This document shows positions 16,643-25,225 of a stretch of 64,000 nt of DNA, piece by piece. Location: contig CAZPKC010000009.1 of the NCBI GenBank assembly GCA_964587125.1, forward strand, positions 27,810 to 91,809. The letters are read 5' to 3'. The DNA comes from CAIXLI01 sp964587125. GTDB lineage: Bacteria > Pseudomonadota > Alphaproteobacteria > UBA9219. Every line of letters begins with the position of its first letter. Within the stretch, counting starts at the first letter, position 1. Position numbers and translations under genes: made by a program. A model generated the notes under the pieces. The model did no database searches and was not told the origin of the DNA. It saw only the letters and a program-made list of their open reading frames with translations.

Positions 16643-17608
16643 TTAAGCAACAGTCGCTTCAAGAGAGTCCATGCCGCCTTCAACGACGCGCCAAGCCTGC
16701 GGCGTCTCGAATAAAGCGCGCAAGAGGCGGTTGTTCAAAGCATGACCGCTGCAAAGGCCTTCAAAATGGCCGCGAAGGCGCATCCCCGCCAAAGCCAGAT
16801 CGCCGATGGCGTCGAGAACCTTGTGGCGGGCGAATTCGTTGCTGTAGCGCAGGCCGCCTTCGTTAAGGACGACGTCGCCTTTGATGATGATCGAATTATC
16901 GAGCGAACCGCCCCGCGCCAGTCCCCGTTTCTGCAGTTGATCGACTTCCTCGAAGAAACCGAAGGTGCGCGCGCGGCTGACTTCGCTTTTAAACGCGGAA
17001 GGCGACAACGTCACATCGCAGCTTTGCGTCTTGATGGGAGCGCGGTCGAAATTGATCGTCACGCTGTAGCGCGCGGCGTCGGCCGGAGACAAGCGCGCCC
17101 GTTTTCCTTCGCATTCGACTTCGACGGGGGACAGAATTTCGATTTCGCGCCTTGGCGCGTCTTGCTCGGCCGATCCGGCGACCTCAAGCAGAAAAACGAA
17201 GGAGTCCGCGCTTCCGTCCATCACCGGAACTTCGCCGCCATCGATCTCGATCCGCACATTGTCGATGCCGGAAGCGGAAATCGCCGCCATAAGATGCTCG
17301 ACGGTCGAAACCTTGCCACCATGATCGTTGCCGATAACGGTGCAGAGTTTCGTATCGACGACGTTATCCCAACGCGCCCTGATCTCGCGCGCGCCGTTAA
17401 GCAGATCGGTGCGAACGAAAACGATGCCGGTATCTTCTGCGGCAGGGCACAGGCGTAACCGAACGCGCTCGCCCGAATGAACGCCTACACCCGAACATTC
17501 GACCGCTTTGGCCAGAGTTTTCTGCAAGGGCGCGCGCGCCAATCCTAAAACGGAAGGCAGAACTTGATCCTTTGAACTCAGCCTATCGGAGGCTCTATCG
17601 TATGACAT
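16643..17608 (-). CDS. lpxC: UDP-3-O-acyl-N-acetylglucosamine deacetylase LpxC
   Basis: LpxC, the zinc deacetylase of the first committed step of lipid A synthesis. It shows SGVGVHSGERV at the N-terminus, the zinc ligand His in VEHLMAAISASGIDN, the catalytic EIDGGEVPVMDGSA, and the second metal site NEFARHKVLDAIGDLAL with the late His in GHFEGLCSGHALNN. The frame runs upstream to 17716; the ATG at 17608 gives 321 residues, close to the family length. It heads the lpxC-bamD-recN run. With lpxI at 28833 it shows that the cell makes lipid A. Confidence 0.95.
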   Translation of the reverse strand: MSYDRASDRLSSKDQVLPSVLGLARAPLQKTLAKAVECSGVGVHSGERVRLRLCPAAEDTGIVFVRTDLLNGAREIRARWDNVVDTKLCTVIGNDHGGKVSTVEHLMAAISASGIDNVRIEIDGGEVPVMDGSADSFVFLLEVAGSAEQDAPRREIEILSPVEVECEGKRARLSPADAARYSVTINFDRAPIKTQSCDVTLSPSAFKSEVSRARTFGFFEEVDQLQKRGLARGGSLDNSIIIKGDVVLNEGGLRYSNEFARHKVLDAIGDLALAGMRLRGHFEGLCSGHALNNRLLRALFETPQAWRVVEGGMDSLEATVA

Positions 17609-17760
17609 AAGCGCGCACATCCTAAATTTTGGACAATATCCGGAAACTTGGGCGGAGCAGGCGTGCTCCAGCGCCGTACATGTACCCCCGACAGCGCCGC
17701 AACAAAAGACAAGCATTCTTACGGTTTGTTACGCTTACAACCAATTGATATTAATCAGAC

Positions 17761-17780
17761 TTTTGTCTATTTTGACAAAA
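17761..17780. promoter_or_regulatory. Palindrome between divergent lpxC and lipoprotein gene
   Basis: TTTTGTC and GACAAAA form perfect 7-base arms around a 6-base AT spacer, 20 bases in all, in the 279-base gap between lpxC and the small lipoprotein gene. The position and symmetry suit an operator for a dimeric regulator. The rest of the gap is AT-rich and shows no coding frame or clear -35/-10 pair. Confidence 0.35.
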
Positions 17781-17887
17781 TACCGAAGACCAAAGCGCGA
17801 ACATTCACTCTTTTTTTACCGTCCTTGACGCATGTTAACCACGTATTGCTTGTTTAGTCTCTTAAGAAGTCAAAAAGGGGAAGTCTC

Positions 17888-18142
17888 ATGTCCGCAAAGA
17901 CGCTATTTGGAAAAACGGTTATGATTCTGGGACTGATCGCTCTGACAGGGTGTTCCGATTTAACCCCCCAAGAACAGCGGATGGTTACGGGCGCCGCCGC
18001 CGGCACGGCAGTTGGCGCGCTCGGCACCGTCATGATGGGCGGGTGCGTCGCTTGCGGAGCTGCAATAGGCGGCGCGGCGGGAACGGGGGTCGGTTATATT
18101 ATGGACCAGATGGACCCGTCGCCGGGACATTCTTCAAAGTAA
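17888..18142 (+). CDS. Small glycine-zipper lipoprotein
   Basis: An 84-residue protein. Residues 1-22 form a lipoprotein signal peptide ending in LTGC. The mature part is dominated by a glycine-zipper stretch (GAAAGTAVGALGTVMMGG and GAAIGGAAGTGVGY). Similar short entericidin/OmpA-like or YMGG-type proteins sit in the envelope and can oligomerise in membranes. AAAAGGGG precedes the ATG. Two extra cysteines (CVAC) lie inside the glycine-rich part. The precise function is unknown; it is divergent from lpxC and four bases from the next gene. Confidence 0.75.
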   Translation: MSAKTLFGKTVMILGLIALTGCSDLTPQEQRMVTGAAAGTAVGALGTVMMGGCVACGAAIGGAAGTGVGYIMDQMDPSPGHSSK

Positions 18143-18146
18143 TCCT

Positions 18147-19031
18147 ATGAAGCCGAAAGAACTTTCGGCGGTTCCTATCGAACTCAACGCCGTAATCGTC
18201 GCCGTCTCGGATGGAGAACCTTATCTCCTGACCGACGAAAAACTTGCCTTGCCTTCCGGACCGTTCGAAACGGCGCACCGCACGTTGGAGCAAGGCTTGC
18301 GCGCATGGGCCAAGTTGAAAGGCCATCAATCCCTTGGTTATGTCGAACAGCTTTATACTTTTGCCGACCGCGACCGCACAACTCTCGGTAAACGCGCCGT
18401 TTCGATCGGCTATCTGGCGCTGGTTTATGAATCGGCGAAGAATTTGGGCGGAGCGTGGTCTCACTGGTATCTACATTTCCCGTGGGAAGATCATCGCCGA
18501 GGCGCTCCCGAGATCATCGCCCAAACCATCATGCCCGCGCTGACCGCGTGGAAGAACGCGGCATCCGACAGTAAAGAAAAACGAGCGCGCGCCCAGCGCA
18601 TCGGCATCGCCTTTCCCTCAGACCCGCGCTTATGGAACGAAGAACTTGTTTTGCAGCGTTATGAACTTTTATGGGAAGCGGGAAAGAGGAACAAAATCGC
18701 GCTGGGGCTCCCCATGCCCTTCGATCATCGGCGCATAGTTGCCACGGCCATGGCGCGGCTTCGCGCCAAGATCAAATACCGCCCCGTCGTGTTCGAACTT
18801 TTGCCTCCGCAGTTCACGTTGTTGCGCCTACAAAACACGGTCGAGGCTCTGGCGGGAGTACGCTTGCACAAACAAAATTTCCGGCGTCTTGTCGAAGCGC
18901 AGGGACTGGTCGAGGAAACGGGGGCGATCGAAAGCGGCGCTTCGGGCCGTCCCGCCAAATTATTCGCCTTCCGCCATAAAGTTCTGCAGGAACGCGCGGT
19001 TGCGGGAACGAAGTTATCGAGAACGAATTAG
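18147..19031 (+). CDS. NrtR-type NAD-metabolism regulator (Nudix-like plus winged helix)
   Basis: A 294-residue protein often annotated as 'NAD regulator' in alphaproteobacteria. The N-terminal half is a Nudix-like domain (ELNAVIVAVSDGEPYLL, LPSGPF) without an intact Nudix catalytic box, implying ligand sensing only. The C-terminal part from about residue 210 is a winged helix seen in NrtR (FELLPPQFTLLRLQNTVEAL, then NFRRLVEAQGLVEETG). NrtR proteins sense ADP-ribose or related NAD metabolites and repress NAD synthesis genes; no such target lies nearby. Four bases separate it from the lipoprotein gene. A strong hairpin follows the stop. Confidence 0.75.
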   Translation: MKPKELSAVPIELNAVIVAVSDGEPYLLTDEKLALPSGPFETAHRTLEQGLRAWAKLKGHQSLGYVEQLYTFADRDRTTLGKRAVSIGYLALVYESAKNLGGAWSHWYLHFPWEDHRRGAPEIIAQTIMPALTAWKNAASDSKEKRARAQRIGIAFPSDPRLWNEELVLQRYELLWEAGKRNKIALGLPMPFDHRRIVATAMARLRAKIKYRPVVFELLPPQFTLLRLQNTVEALAGVRLHKQNFRRLVEAQGLVEETGAIESGASGRPAKLFAFRHKVLQERAVAGTKLSRTN

Positions 19032-19040
19032 CGTTTTTTT

Positions 19041-19075
19041 TTAGCGAAACAAGCCTTTCGGGCTTGGTTCGCTAA
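19041..19075. repeat. Hairpin, copy A of a short palindromic repeat
   Basis: A 15-base stem with one mismatch (TTAGCGAA.CAAGCC) closes on a TTTCG loop right after the NAD regulator stop. It is flanked by a T-run before and an A-rich run after, which extend the stem. No U-run follows on +, so it is not a textbook terminator. Its outer parts match the element at 29671-29742 (ATTAGC then T-run; GGCTTG, GCTAA, GAAAA, TGC). Confidence 0.55.
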
Positions 19076-19090
19076 AGAAAATTGCACATT

Positions 19091-19115
19091 AATCTGGACT
19101 TATATGGTACAGATT
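19091..19115. promoter_or_regulatory. Candidate Rrf2/IscR-type operator of the SUF operon
   Basis: AATCTG and CAGATT form 6-base inverted arms around 13 bases, a 25-base dyad 16 bases before the ATG of the Rrf2-type regulator at 19131. Rrf2 proteins bind dyads of this size and often control their own operon. This is a site prediction from symmetry and position only. Confidence 0.4.
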
Positions 19116-19130
19116 GATAATATCCTGTTT

Positions 19131-19559
19131 ATGTTACGTCTTGGACGCCTCACCGACTATGCCGTCACCCTCCTTTCGCATATGGGAAGCAAAGGCGAAG
19201 GAACTTTATGGGCGGCATCCGGCCTTGCCGAATCATCGGGCTTGCCGATGCCGACCGTAGCCAAAGTTTTAAAGCTTCTGGCCAAAGGCGGTCTGGTTTC
19301 GGCACAGCGCGGCGCTTTGGGCGGTTATAAGCTGGCGCGGCGCGCTTCGGAAATCAAGATCGCGGAAATCATCGAAGCGATGGACGGCCCCATTGCCATT
19401 ACCGATTGTTCGCACGGCAGCGCGCACGAAAATTGCAAAATCCAAAGCCTTTGCCCCATGAGTTTCGGATGGAACAAAGTCAACGTGGCAGTACAAGATG
19501 CCTTAAAGAAAGTAACTTTGGCCGAAATGTTCAAAACGCCATTTATCGAGGGTCCCTAA
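19131..19559 (+). CDS. Rrf2-family SUF operon regulator
   Basis: A 142-residue Rrf2/IscR-type transcription factor. The N-terminal winged helix (RLGRLTDYAVTLLSHM, then AESSGLPMPTVAKVLKLL) is followed by three cysteines in the pattern CSHGSAHENCKIQSLC, which should hold an iron-sulfur cluster as in IscR. It heads the SUF operon, so it should sense cluster status and adjust SUF expression. The frame opens at 19104, but the ATG at 19131 places the conserved LRLGRLTDYA at the start. SufB begins two bases after its stop. Confidence 0.9.
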   Translation: MLRLGRLTDYAVTLLSHMGSKGEGTLWAASGLAESSGLPMPTVAKVLKLLAKGGLVSAQRGALGGYKLARRASEIKIAEIIEAMDGPIAITDCSHGSAHENCKIQSLCPMSFGWNKVNVAVQDALKKVTLAEMFKTPFIEGP

Positions 19560-19560
19560 C

Positions 19561-21024
19561 ATGCCCTCTAACACGAAAGCGCTGGCCAAAGACCTGGCCG
19601 AACAAAAGTATAAATTCGGCTTCATCACCGCAATCGAGGAGGATACCGCGCCGGTTGGCCTGAACGAAGACATCATCCGCTTCATCTCGGCGAAAAAAAA
19701 CGAACCCAAATGGCTTCTCGACTGGCGGCTGAAAGCCTTCCGCCATTGGCTGACGATGACCGAGCCGAGTTGGGCGAAAATCCATTACCCGAAAATCGAT
19801 TATCAAAGCGCGTCGTATTTCTCGGCGCCCAAGCAAAAGAAAAAGCCGCAAACGCTCGCCGAAGTCGATCCCGAACTTTTGAAAACCTACGCGAAACTCG
19901 GCATTCCTCTTGAGGAACAAAAGGTTTTGGCAGGCGTGACCGACCGTCGCGTTGCGGTCGATGCCGTTTTCGACAGCGTCTCGGTCGCCACAACATACAA
20001 GAAAGAACTCGAATCCCACGGCATTCTTTTTTGCCCGATATCCGAAGCGGTTTTGAACCACCCCGCTCTTGTTAAAAAATATCTCGGCTCCGTCGTGCCA
20101 ACAACGGATAATTTCTTCGCCGCACTGAACTCCGCCGTTTTTACGGACGGATCGTTCGTTTATATCCCAAAAGGAGTGCGCTGTCCGATGGAGCTTTCGA
20201 CTTATTTCCGCATCAACGCCGAAAACACGGGGCAGTTCGAGCGCACGCTGATTATCGCCGACGAAGGCGCGAGCGTAAGTTATCTGGAAGGCTGCACGGC
20301 GCCCAAGCGCGACGAACATCAATTGCACGCGGCCGTTGTCGAACTGGTCGCTCTCGACGACGCTTCAATCAAATATTCGACGGTGCAAAACTGGTATCCT
20401 GGCGACGCGTCCGGCAAAGGCGGCGTTTATAATTTCGTGACGAAGCGCGGCGCGTGCCGCGGCAAGCGGTCGAAAATCTCGTGGACGCAAGTCGAAACCG
20501 GTTCGGCGATCACGTGGAAATATCCGGGCTGCATCCTGCAAGGCGACAATTCGGTGGGCGAATTCTATTCGGTCGCTATTACGAATAATTATCAGCAGGC
20601 CGATACCGGAACCAAAATGATCCACATCGGCAAGAACACGCACTCGACAATCATCTCCAAAGGCATCAGCGCCGGACACGCGCAGAACACGTATCGCGGC
20701 CTCGTGAAAATCCTGCGCACGGCCAAGGGAGCCAAAAACAAAACGCAATGCGATAGCCTTTTGATCGGCGATACATGCGGCGCGCATACGGTTCCCTATA
20801 TCGAATCGCGCCAGCCCCAATCGCGCACCGAGCACGAAGCGACGACATCGAAAGTCAGCGAAGATCAACTTTTTTATTGCCGTCAGCGCGGCCTTTCCAC
20901 CGAAGAAGCGATGGCTTTGATCGTCAACGGCTTTTGCAAGGAAGTTTTGCAGGAATTGCCGATGGAATTCGCCGTCGAGGCGCAAAAACTTGTCGGCATT
21001 AGTTTGGAAGGAAGCGTGGGATGA
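19561..21024 (+). CDS. sufB: Fe-S cluster scaffold subunit SufB
   Basis: A 487-residue SufB, part of the SufBCD scaffold that assembles iron-sulfur clusters in the cytoplasm. It has the family length and the C-terminal beta-helix core with the conserved stretch YIESRQPQSRTEHEATTSKV and the C-terminal SFLVNGFC-like segment (ALIVNGFCKEVLQELPMEF). GAGGG lies eight bases before the ATG. It overlaps sufC by four bases (ATGA). Confidence 0.96.
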   Translation: MPSNTKALAKDLAEQKYKFGFITAIEEDTAPVGLNEDIIRFISAKKNEPKWLLDWRLKAFRHWLTMTEPSWAKIHYPKIDYQSASYFSAPKQKKKPQTLAEVDPELLKTYAKLGIPLEEQKVLAGVTDRRVAVDAVFDSVSVATTYKKELESHGILFCPISEAVLNHPALVKKYLGSVVPTTDNFFAALNSAVFTDGSFVYIPKGVRCPMELSTYFRINAENTGQFERTLIIADEGASVSYLEGCTAPKRDEHQLHAAVVELVALDDASIKYSTVQNWYPGDASGKGGVYNFVTKRGACRGKRSKISWTQVETGSAITWKYPGCILQGDNSVGEFYSVAITNNYQQADTGTKMIHIGKNTHSTIISKGISAGHAQNTYRGLVKILRTAKGAKNKTQCDSLLIGDTCGAHTVPYIESRQPQSRTEHEATTSKVSEDQLFYCRQRGLSTEEAMALIVNGFCKEVLQELPMEFAVEAQKLVGISLEGSVG

Positions 21025-21773
21025 CTCTTGAAATAAGAAATTTGCACGCCGGCATCGGCGGCAAGGAAATTCTGAAAGGCATCGACCTTATTGTGCCAAT
21101 GGGTCAGATTCATGCCATTATGGGGCCGAACGGCTCCGGCAAAAGCACGTTGTCCTATGTCCTTTCGGGCCGCGCGGGATACGACGTGACCGAGGGCAGC
21201 GTGACGTGGGGCGGCAAGGATTTGCTCAAACTTTCGCCTGAAGAACGCGCGGCATCGGGCGTTTTTCTGGCGATGCAGTATCCCGTCGAAATTCCGGGCG
21301 TCAGCAATATGACGTTTCTGAAAACCGCGTTGAACGCGATACGCAAATCGCGCGGAGAAAGCGAACTGGATGCCATGCAAATGCTGAAGCTTCTGCGCGG
21401 CAAGGCCAAAGCCATCGGCCTTTCGGAAGACATGCTGAAACGCGCGGTCAACGTCGGCTTTTCAGGCGGCGAGAAAAAACGCAACGAGATTTTGCAAATG
21501 GCCGTTCTGGAACCCTCCTTATGCATCCTAGACGAAACCGACAGCGGCCTCGATATCGACGCCCTGAAAATAGTCGCCGACGGGGTTAACGCCTTGCGCT
21601 CGCCCATCAGATCGATGCTCGTCATCACGCATTACCAGCGCCTTCTCGATTACATCACGCCCGACGCGGTTCACGTTCTTGCCTACGGCAAAATCCGCAA
21701 AAGCGGCGGCGCGGAATTGGCGCGCGAGTTGGAAGAAAAAGGCTATGTCGATTTTGCAAGCGAGGCGGCGTGA
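21021..21773 (+). CDS. sufC: SUF ATPase SufC
   Basis: A 250-residue ABC-type ATPase of the SufBCD complex. Walker A is GPNGSGKSTLSYVL, the ABC signature is FSGGEKKRNEI and Walker B is LCILDETDSGLD, all characteristic of SufC. ATP binding drives rearrangement of SufB/SufD during cluster assembly. It is coupled by overlap to sufB upstream and to a HAD gene downstream, where its TGA shares bases with a GTG. Confidence 0.96.
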   Translation: MTLEIRNLHAGIGGKEILKGIDLIVPMGQIHAIMGPNGSGKSTLSYVLSGRAGYDVTEGSVTWGGKDLLKLSPEERAASGVFLAMQYPVEIPGVSNMTFLKTALNAIRKSRGESELDAMQMLKLLRGKAKAIGLSEDMLKRAVNVGFSGGEKKRNEILQMAVLEPSLCILDETDSGLDIDALKIVADGVNALRSPIRSMLVITHYQRLLDYITPDAVHVLAYGKIRKSGGAELARELEEKGYVDFASEAA

Positions 21774-22453
21774 CGGGCAAAAAAGATAATCTCATCGTTT
21801 TCGATTGGAACGGCACGCTTTTGGCCGACACGACCGCTTGCCTGAATGCGGCGAATGCGGTCCTTGAAACGCTCGGCGCGCCTAAAGTCACCCGCGCGCG
21901 TTACCAGCGTCATTATACGATGCCTTTATACCGTTTATATCACGCGCTGGGCGTCGATCCCGGCGTCTTGATGGCGCGAGAACATGAAATTCACCCCTTG
22001 TTTCATAAAACCTACGATTCTGCGACGATCCGCCTCAGGCGAGGCGCAAAAGCAACTTTGCAAACGCTGCGCCTTGCATCGTACAAATCCATCATTCTGA
22101 GCAATTACATCATCCGCAGCATCGAAGAGCAGGCGAAGCGCCTGGGCATACGCGAGAATTTTCACGAGATTATCGCTTTCGATACCGGCAGCGCCACTTT
22201 TCGCGAACGCGCGAAGGGCGCACGCCTGAAAAATTATCTGCAAGCGAATCCGCCGCGCGCTTGCATCATCATCGGCGATAGCGAAGAAGAAATAGAAATT
22301 GGCCGCGATTTGGGTTTGGTCACTATCGCCATTACCGACGGCATGTGTTCGACCTCCCGCTTACGCGCGATGAAGCCCGACTTTCTGGTTCGCACGCTGG
22401 AGCAAGTTCCCGCTATCGCGGACCGCGTGTTCGGCGGAAAGAAGGCTGCATGA
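21770..22453 (+). CDS. HAD-family hydrolase inside the SUF operon
   Basis: A 227-residue HAD phosphatase-like protein starting at a GTG that overlaps the SufC stop. Motif I FDWNGTLLADT keeps Asp at the nucleophile position, but the second Asp is Asn in DWNGT, a common variant among phosphoglycolate-phosphatase-like relatives. Motif II is IILSNYI, and motif IV IIIGDSEEEIEIGRDL is intact. It is coupled by overlaps on both sides, so it is made with SufC and SufD. HAD genes are not standard SUF members; a housekeeping or quality-control role is guesswork. Confidence 0.75.
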   Translation: MTGKKDNLIVFDWNGTLLADTTACLNAANAVLETLGAPKVTRARYQRHYTMPLYRLYHALGVDPGVLMAREHEIHPLFHKTYDSATIRLRRGAKATLQTLRLASYKSIILSNYIIRSIEEQAKRLGIRENFHEIIAFDTGSATFRERAKGARLKNYLQANPPRACIIIGDSEEEIEIGRDLGLVTIAITDGMCSTSRLRAMKPDFLVRTLEQVPAIADRVFGGKKAA

Positions 22454-23502
22454 CCCTCGCCGCTTTCATCGACCGCAGCCGCCGCGACAAGGAAGATTGG
22501 AAATATACCGATCTGGAAGCGCTGCTCAAGACTCCGCGCCCGCGCCTCGTTCCTTTCAAACTGCGGGAGAAAAATTCGGACACGCGCCTCGTTTTCATGA
22601 ACGGCATTTTCCAATCCAAAATGTCGCGGTTCGGTACAACGCCATCCTGCATTTTAATGGGCGATCTGGAGTCGGGATACAAACTGACGTTGGGCGAGCA
22701 AACCTGCCTTGTCACGCAACCCATTGAGATGGTTTTCGCCGCCGACAAAAACGCGGCGCAGGAAATTTCGATAAAGCTTTCCATCGACATTGGCGCCAAC
22801 GGGCGGCTGTCTCTTCTGGAAAAGCATCTGGCTTCGAACGTCCCCGTGACAATCGAAACCGACATTACCTTGCGACCGCGCGCGAAGTTTCTGCACGGGA
22901 AGATCATGAGCGGCGGAACGCATCTGGCGACACATCAGGTTCGCGTCGCAACCGGCGGATATTACAACAATTTTTCGCTTTTGCGCGGCGGCGTTCCCGC
23001 GCGCAACGAACTCAACATTTCACTCGAAGGCGAAGAAGCTCAGGCCGCATTGGACGGCATCATGCTTCTGCAAAATCATGAACACGCCGACACCAAGACG
23101 CACATCGCGCACCAAGCCCCCCGCTGCACCAGCCGCCAGGTTTACAAAACCGTCTTGAACGGCCACTCGCGCGGCGTGTTTCAAGGTAAAATCACGGTGG
23201 CTCCGGATGCGCAGAAAAGCGACGGCTATCAGTTAAGCCGCGCTTTGCTTTTATCCGACCGCGCCGAAATGGATGCGAAGCCGGAGCTTGAAATTTTTGC
23301 CGACGACGTGAAATGCAGCCACGGCAACGCGATCGGCGATTTGGACGAAGACGCGATGTTCTATTTACGCTCGCGCGGGATCGAAGAAGATCAAGCGCGC
23401 GCATTGCTCATCGAAGGCTTTGTTTCGGAAACGCTGGATGAAATTCGCGTCGAGGAATGGCGCGATATTTTCCGCCGAGAGATTGAGGAATGGACGAAAT
23501 GA
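22450..23502 (+). CDS. sufD: Fe-S cluster assembly protein SufD
   Basis: A 350-residue SufD, the SufB homologue of the SufBCD scaffold. The start chosen is the ATG overlapping the HAD stop, which places DKEDWKYTDLEALL, the family N-terminal motif, at the beginning. The C-terminal beta-helix ends with CSHGNAIGDLDEDAMFYLRS, containing the conserved Cys-Ser-His of SufD, and then ARALLIEGFVSE. It overlaps sufS by four bases. Confidence 0.95.
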   Translation: MTLAAFIDRSRRDKEDWKYTDLEALLKTPRPRLVPFKLREKNSDTRLVFMNGIFQSKMSRFGTTPSCILMGDLESGYKLTLGEQTCLVTQPIEMVFAADKNAAQEISIKLSIDIGANGRLSLLEKHLASNVPVTIETDITLRPRAKFLHGKIMSGGTHLATHQVRVATGGYYNNFSLLRGGVPARNELNISLEGEEAQAALDGIMLLQNHEHADTKTHIAHQAPRCTSRQVYKTVLNGHSRGVFQGKITVAPDAQKSDGYQLSRALLLSDRAEMDAKPELEIFADDVKCSHGNAIGDLDEDAMFYLRSRGIEEDQARALLIEGFVSETLDEIRVEEWRDIFRREIEEWTK

Positions 23503-24719
23503 CATTTAACGCCGAAATTATCCGCAAAGATTTTCCCATACTCGCGCAGAGCGTCCACGGGCATCCTTTGGCCTATCTCGACACGGGCGCGAGCGCGCAG
23601 AAACCAAGCAAAGTTATCGACGCAATGTCCCGCTTCATGAAAACCGATTATTCCAACATTCATCGGGGCGTGCACGAACTCAGCCAGCGCGCGACGAACC
23701 GATACGAAGCGGTGCGCCCCCTTGTCCAGCGCTTCGTCAACGCCGAGCACGAAGACGAGATTATCTTCACCCACGGCGCTACGGAATCCGCCAATCTCGT
23801 CGCGCAAACGTGGGGCCGCAAGTTTCTGAAATCGGGCGACGAAATCGTCCTCACCGCGCTCGAGCATCACGCGAACATCGTGCCGTGGCAAATGCTGCGC
23901 GAGCAAATCGGCGTGACCTTACGCGTCGTGCCGGTGACGCCCGAAGGCGAAGTGCGCCTCGAAGACGTTAAATCCGTGTTGTCTCCCAAAACGAAACTTA
24001 TCGCCTTCGCGCACGTATCGAATGTTTTGGGAACCATTTTGCCCGCCAAGGAAATCGCGGCATTGGCGCACAGCGTTGGCGCTTTGGCATTAATGGACGG
24101 CGCGCAATCGATCAGCCATATGCCGGTCGACGTGCGCGATCTCGACGCCGATTTCTTCTTTTTCTCCGGTCACAAGCTCTACGGCCCCACCGGCATCGGC
24201 GTTTTGTATGGCAAGCGCAAGATTCTGGCGCAAATGCCTCCCTATCAAGGCGGCGGCGACATGATCGCCTCCGTCACTTTCGCGGAAACGACGTTCAAAG
24301 ACCCTCCGCATCGCTTCGAAGCCGGAACGCCTCCGATCACCGAAGTTATCGGCCTCGGCGCGGCGATTGATTACGTCTCGGCTATCGGAATGCAAAACAT
24401 CGCCGATTACGAAGACGAACTTCTGGCCTATGCGACAAAAAAACTTTCGTCTATCGAAGGCCTCCGCATCGTCGGAACGGCTGCAAAAAAATCCGGCATC
24501 GTCTCTTTTATTATGTCTCAGGCGCATCCACATGATATCGGCACGATCCTCGACCGTCATGGAGTCGCCATCCGCGCGGGACATCATTGCGCCCAGCCCT
24601 TGATGGAGCATCTGGGCTTGGTGGCGACGGCCCGCGCTTCGTTCGGCCTTTATACGACGCGCAAAGACATCGACGCGCTGGTCAAAGCCGTCAAGAAAGT
24701 GAAGGAGATATTCGGATGA
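23499..24719 (+). CDS. sufS: Cysteine desulfurase SufS
   Basis: A 406-residue PLP-dependent group II cysteine desulfurase that supplies sulfur to the SUF scaffold. The PLP lysine is in FFSGHKLYGPTGIG, the histidine/aspartate region is at DGAQSISHM, and the catalytic Cys is in RAGHHCAQPLM. The ATG at 23499 overlaps the SufD stop and has GAGG ten bases upstream; an ATG at 23490 is in frame too. The next gene, sufU, overlaps its stop, consistent with direct sulfur handover from SufS to SufU. Confidence 0.96.
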   Translation: MTFNAEIIRKDFPILAQSVHGHPLAYLDTGASAQKPSKVIDAMSRFMKTDYSNIHRGVHELSQRATNRYEAVRPLVQRFVNAEHEDEIIFTHGATESANLVAQTWGRKFLKSGDEIVLTALEHHANIVPWQMLREQIGVTLRVVPVTPEGEVRLEDVKSVLSPKTKLIAFAHVSNVLGTILPAKEIAALAHSVGALALMDGAQSISHMPVDVRDLDADFFFFSGHKLYGPTGIGVLYGKRKILAQMPPYQGGGDMIASVTFAETTFKDPPHRFEAGTPPITEVIGLGAAIDYVSAIGMQNIADYEDELLAYATKKLSSIEGLRIVGTAAKKSGIVSFIMSQAHPHDIGTILDRHGVAIRAGHHCAQPLMEHLGLVATARASFGLYTTRKDIDALVKAVKKVKEIFG

Positions 24720-25225
24720 CCGACGATCTCCGCGACCTTTATCAGGACTTGATCCTCGACCACGGCAAGCATCCGCGCAATTTTCACGCGCTGGCAAGCG
24801 CAAACCACGAAGCGCTCGGCTACAATCCGCTCTGCGGGGACAAAATCAATCTCTATGTCTCGGTCGACAACAAAGGCGTTATTCAAGACGTCGGCTTTCA
24901 AGGCAGCGGATGCGCGATTTCGGTCGCCTCGGCTTCGATGATGTCGGAAATGCTCAAAGGCAAAACAACCGAAGAAGCCGCGCGCTTGTTCGATTATCTT
25001 CACAACTCCTGCACCGGACAGGCCGCCGACGCGACGGGACTCGACGAGGACGCCGTTGACCGCATCAAGGCGTTGTCGGGCGTGCGCGATTATCCCATTC
25101 GCGTCAAATGCGCGACGCTCGCGTGGCACACGTTGCAAGCGGCGCTCAGGAATGAGAAAAAGGCTTCGACCGAAGGAGACGGCGGCGAGCCGCCGCAAGC
25201 GGATTTTATAGAGGGTTTAAGGTGA
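24716..25225 (+). CDS. sufU: SufU-type sulfur acceptor / IscU-like protein
   Basis: A 169-residue IscU-fold protein of the SUF type. The three conserved cysteines are present in NPLCGDKINLYV, GSGCAISVASASMMSEML and VKCATLAWHTL; the longer insertion between the first two and the third is typical of SufU. SufU takes the persulfide from SufS through zinc-ligand exchange. Start: the frame runs back to 24587, but the ATG overlapping the SufS stop gives the correct N-terminus (DLRDLYQDLILDHGKHPRN). A C-terminal acidic tail follows the fold. Confidence 0.93.
   Translation: MTDDLRDLYQDLILDHGKHPRNFHALASANHEALGYNPLCGDKINLYVSVDNKGVIQDVGFQGSGCAISVASASMMSEMLKGKTTEEAARLFDYLHNSCTGQAADATGLDEDAVDRIKALSGVRDYPIRVKCATLAWHTLQAALRNEKKASTEGDGGEPPQADFIEGLR

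Noticed and set aside
16742..17458. A 238-codon open frame on + opposite lpxC
   Set aside because: Antisense of a well conserved gene; composition is that of a reversed reading, with no motif.
19543..20328. A 261-codon minus frame opposite sufB
   Set aside because: SufB is certain on +; this frame is a shadow with no family features.
24090..24803. A 237-codon minus frame opposite sufS/sufU
   Set aside because: Shadow of two certain genes; Arg/Asp/Gly-rich with no domain.
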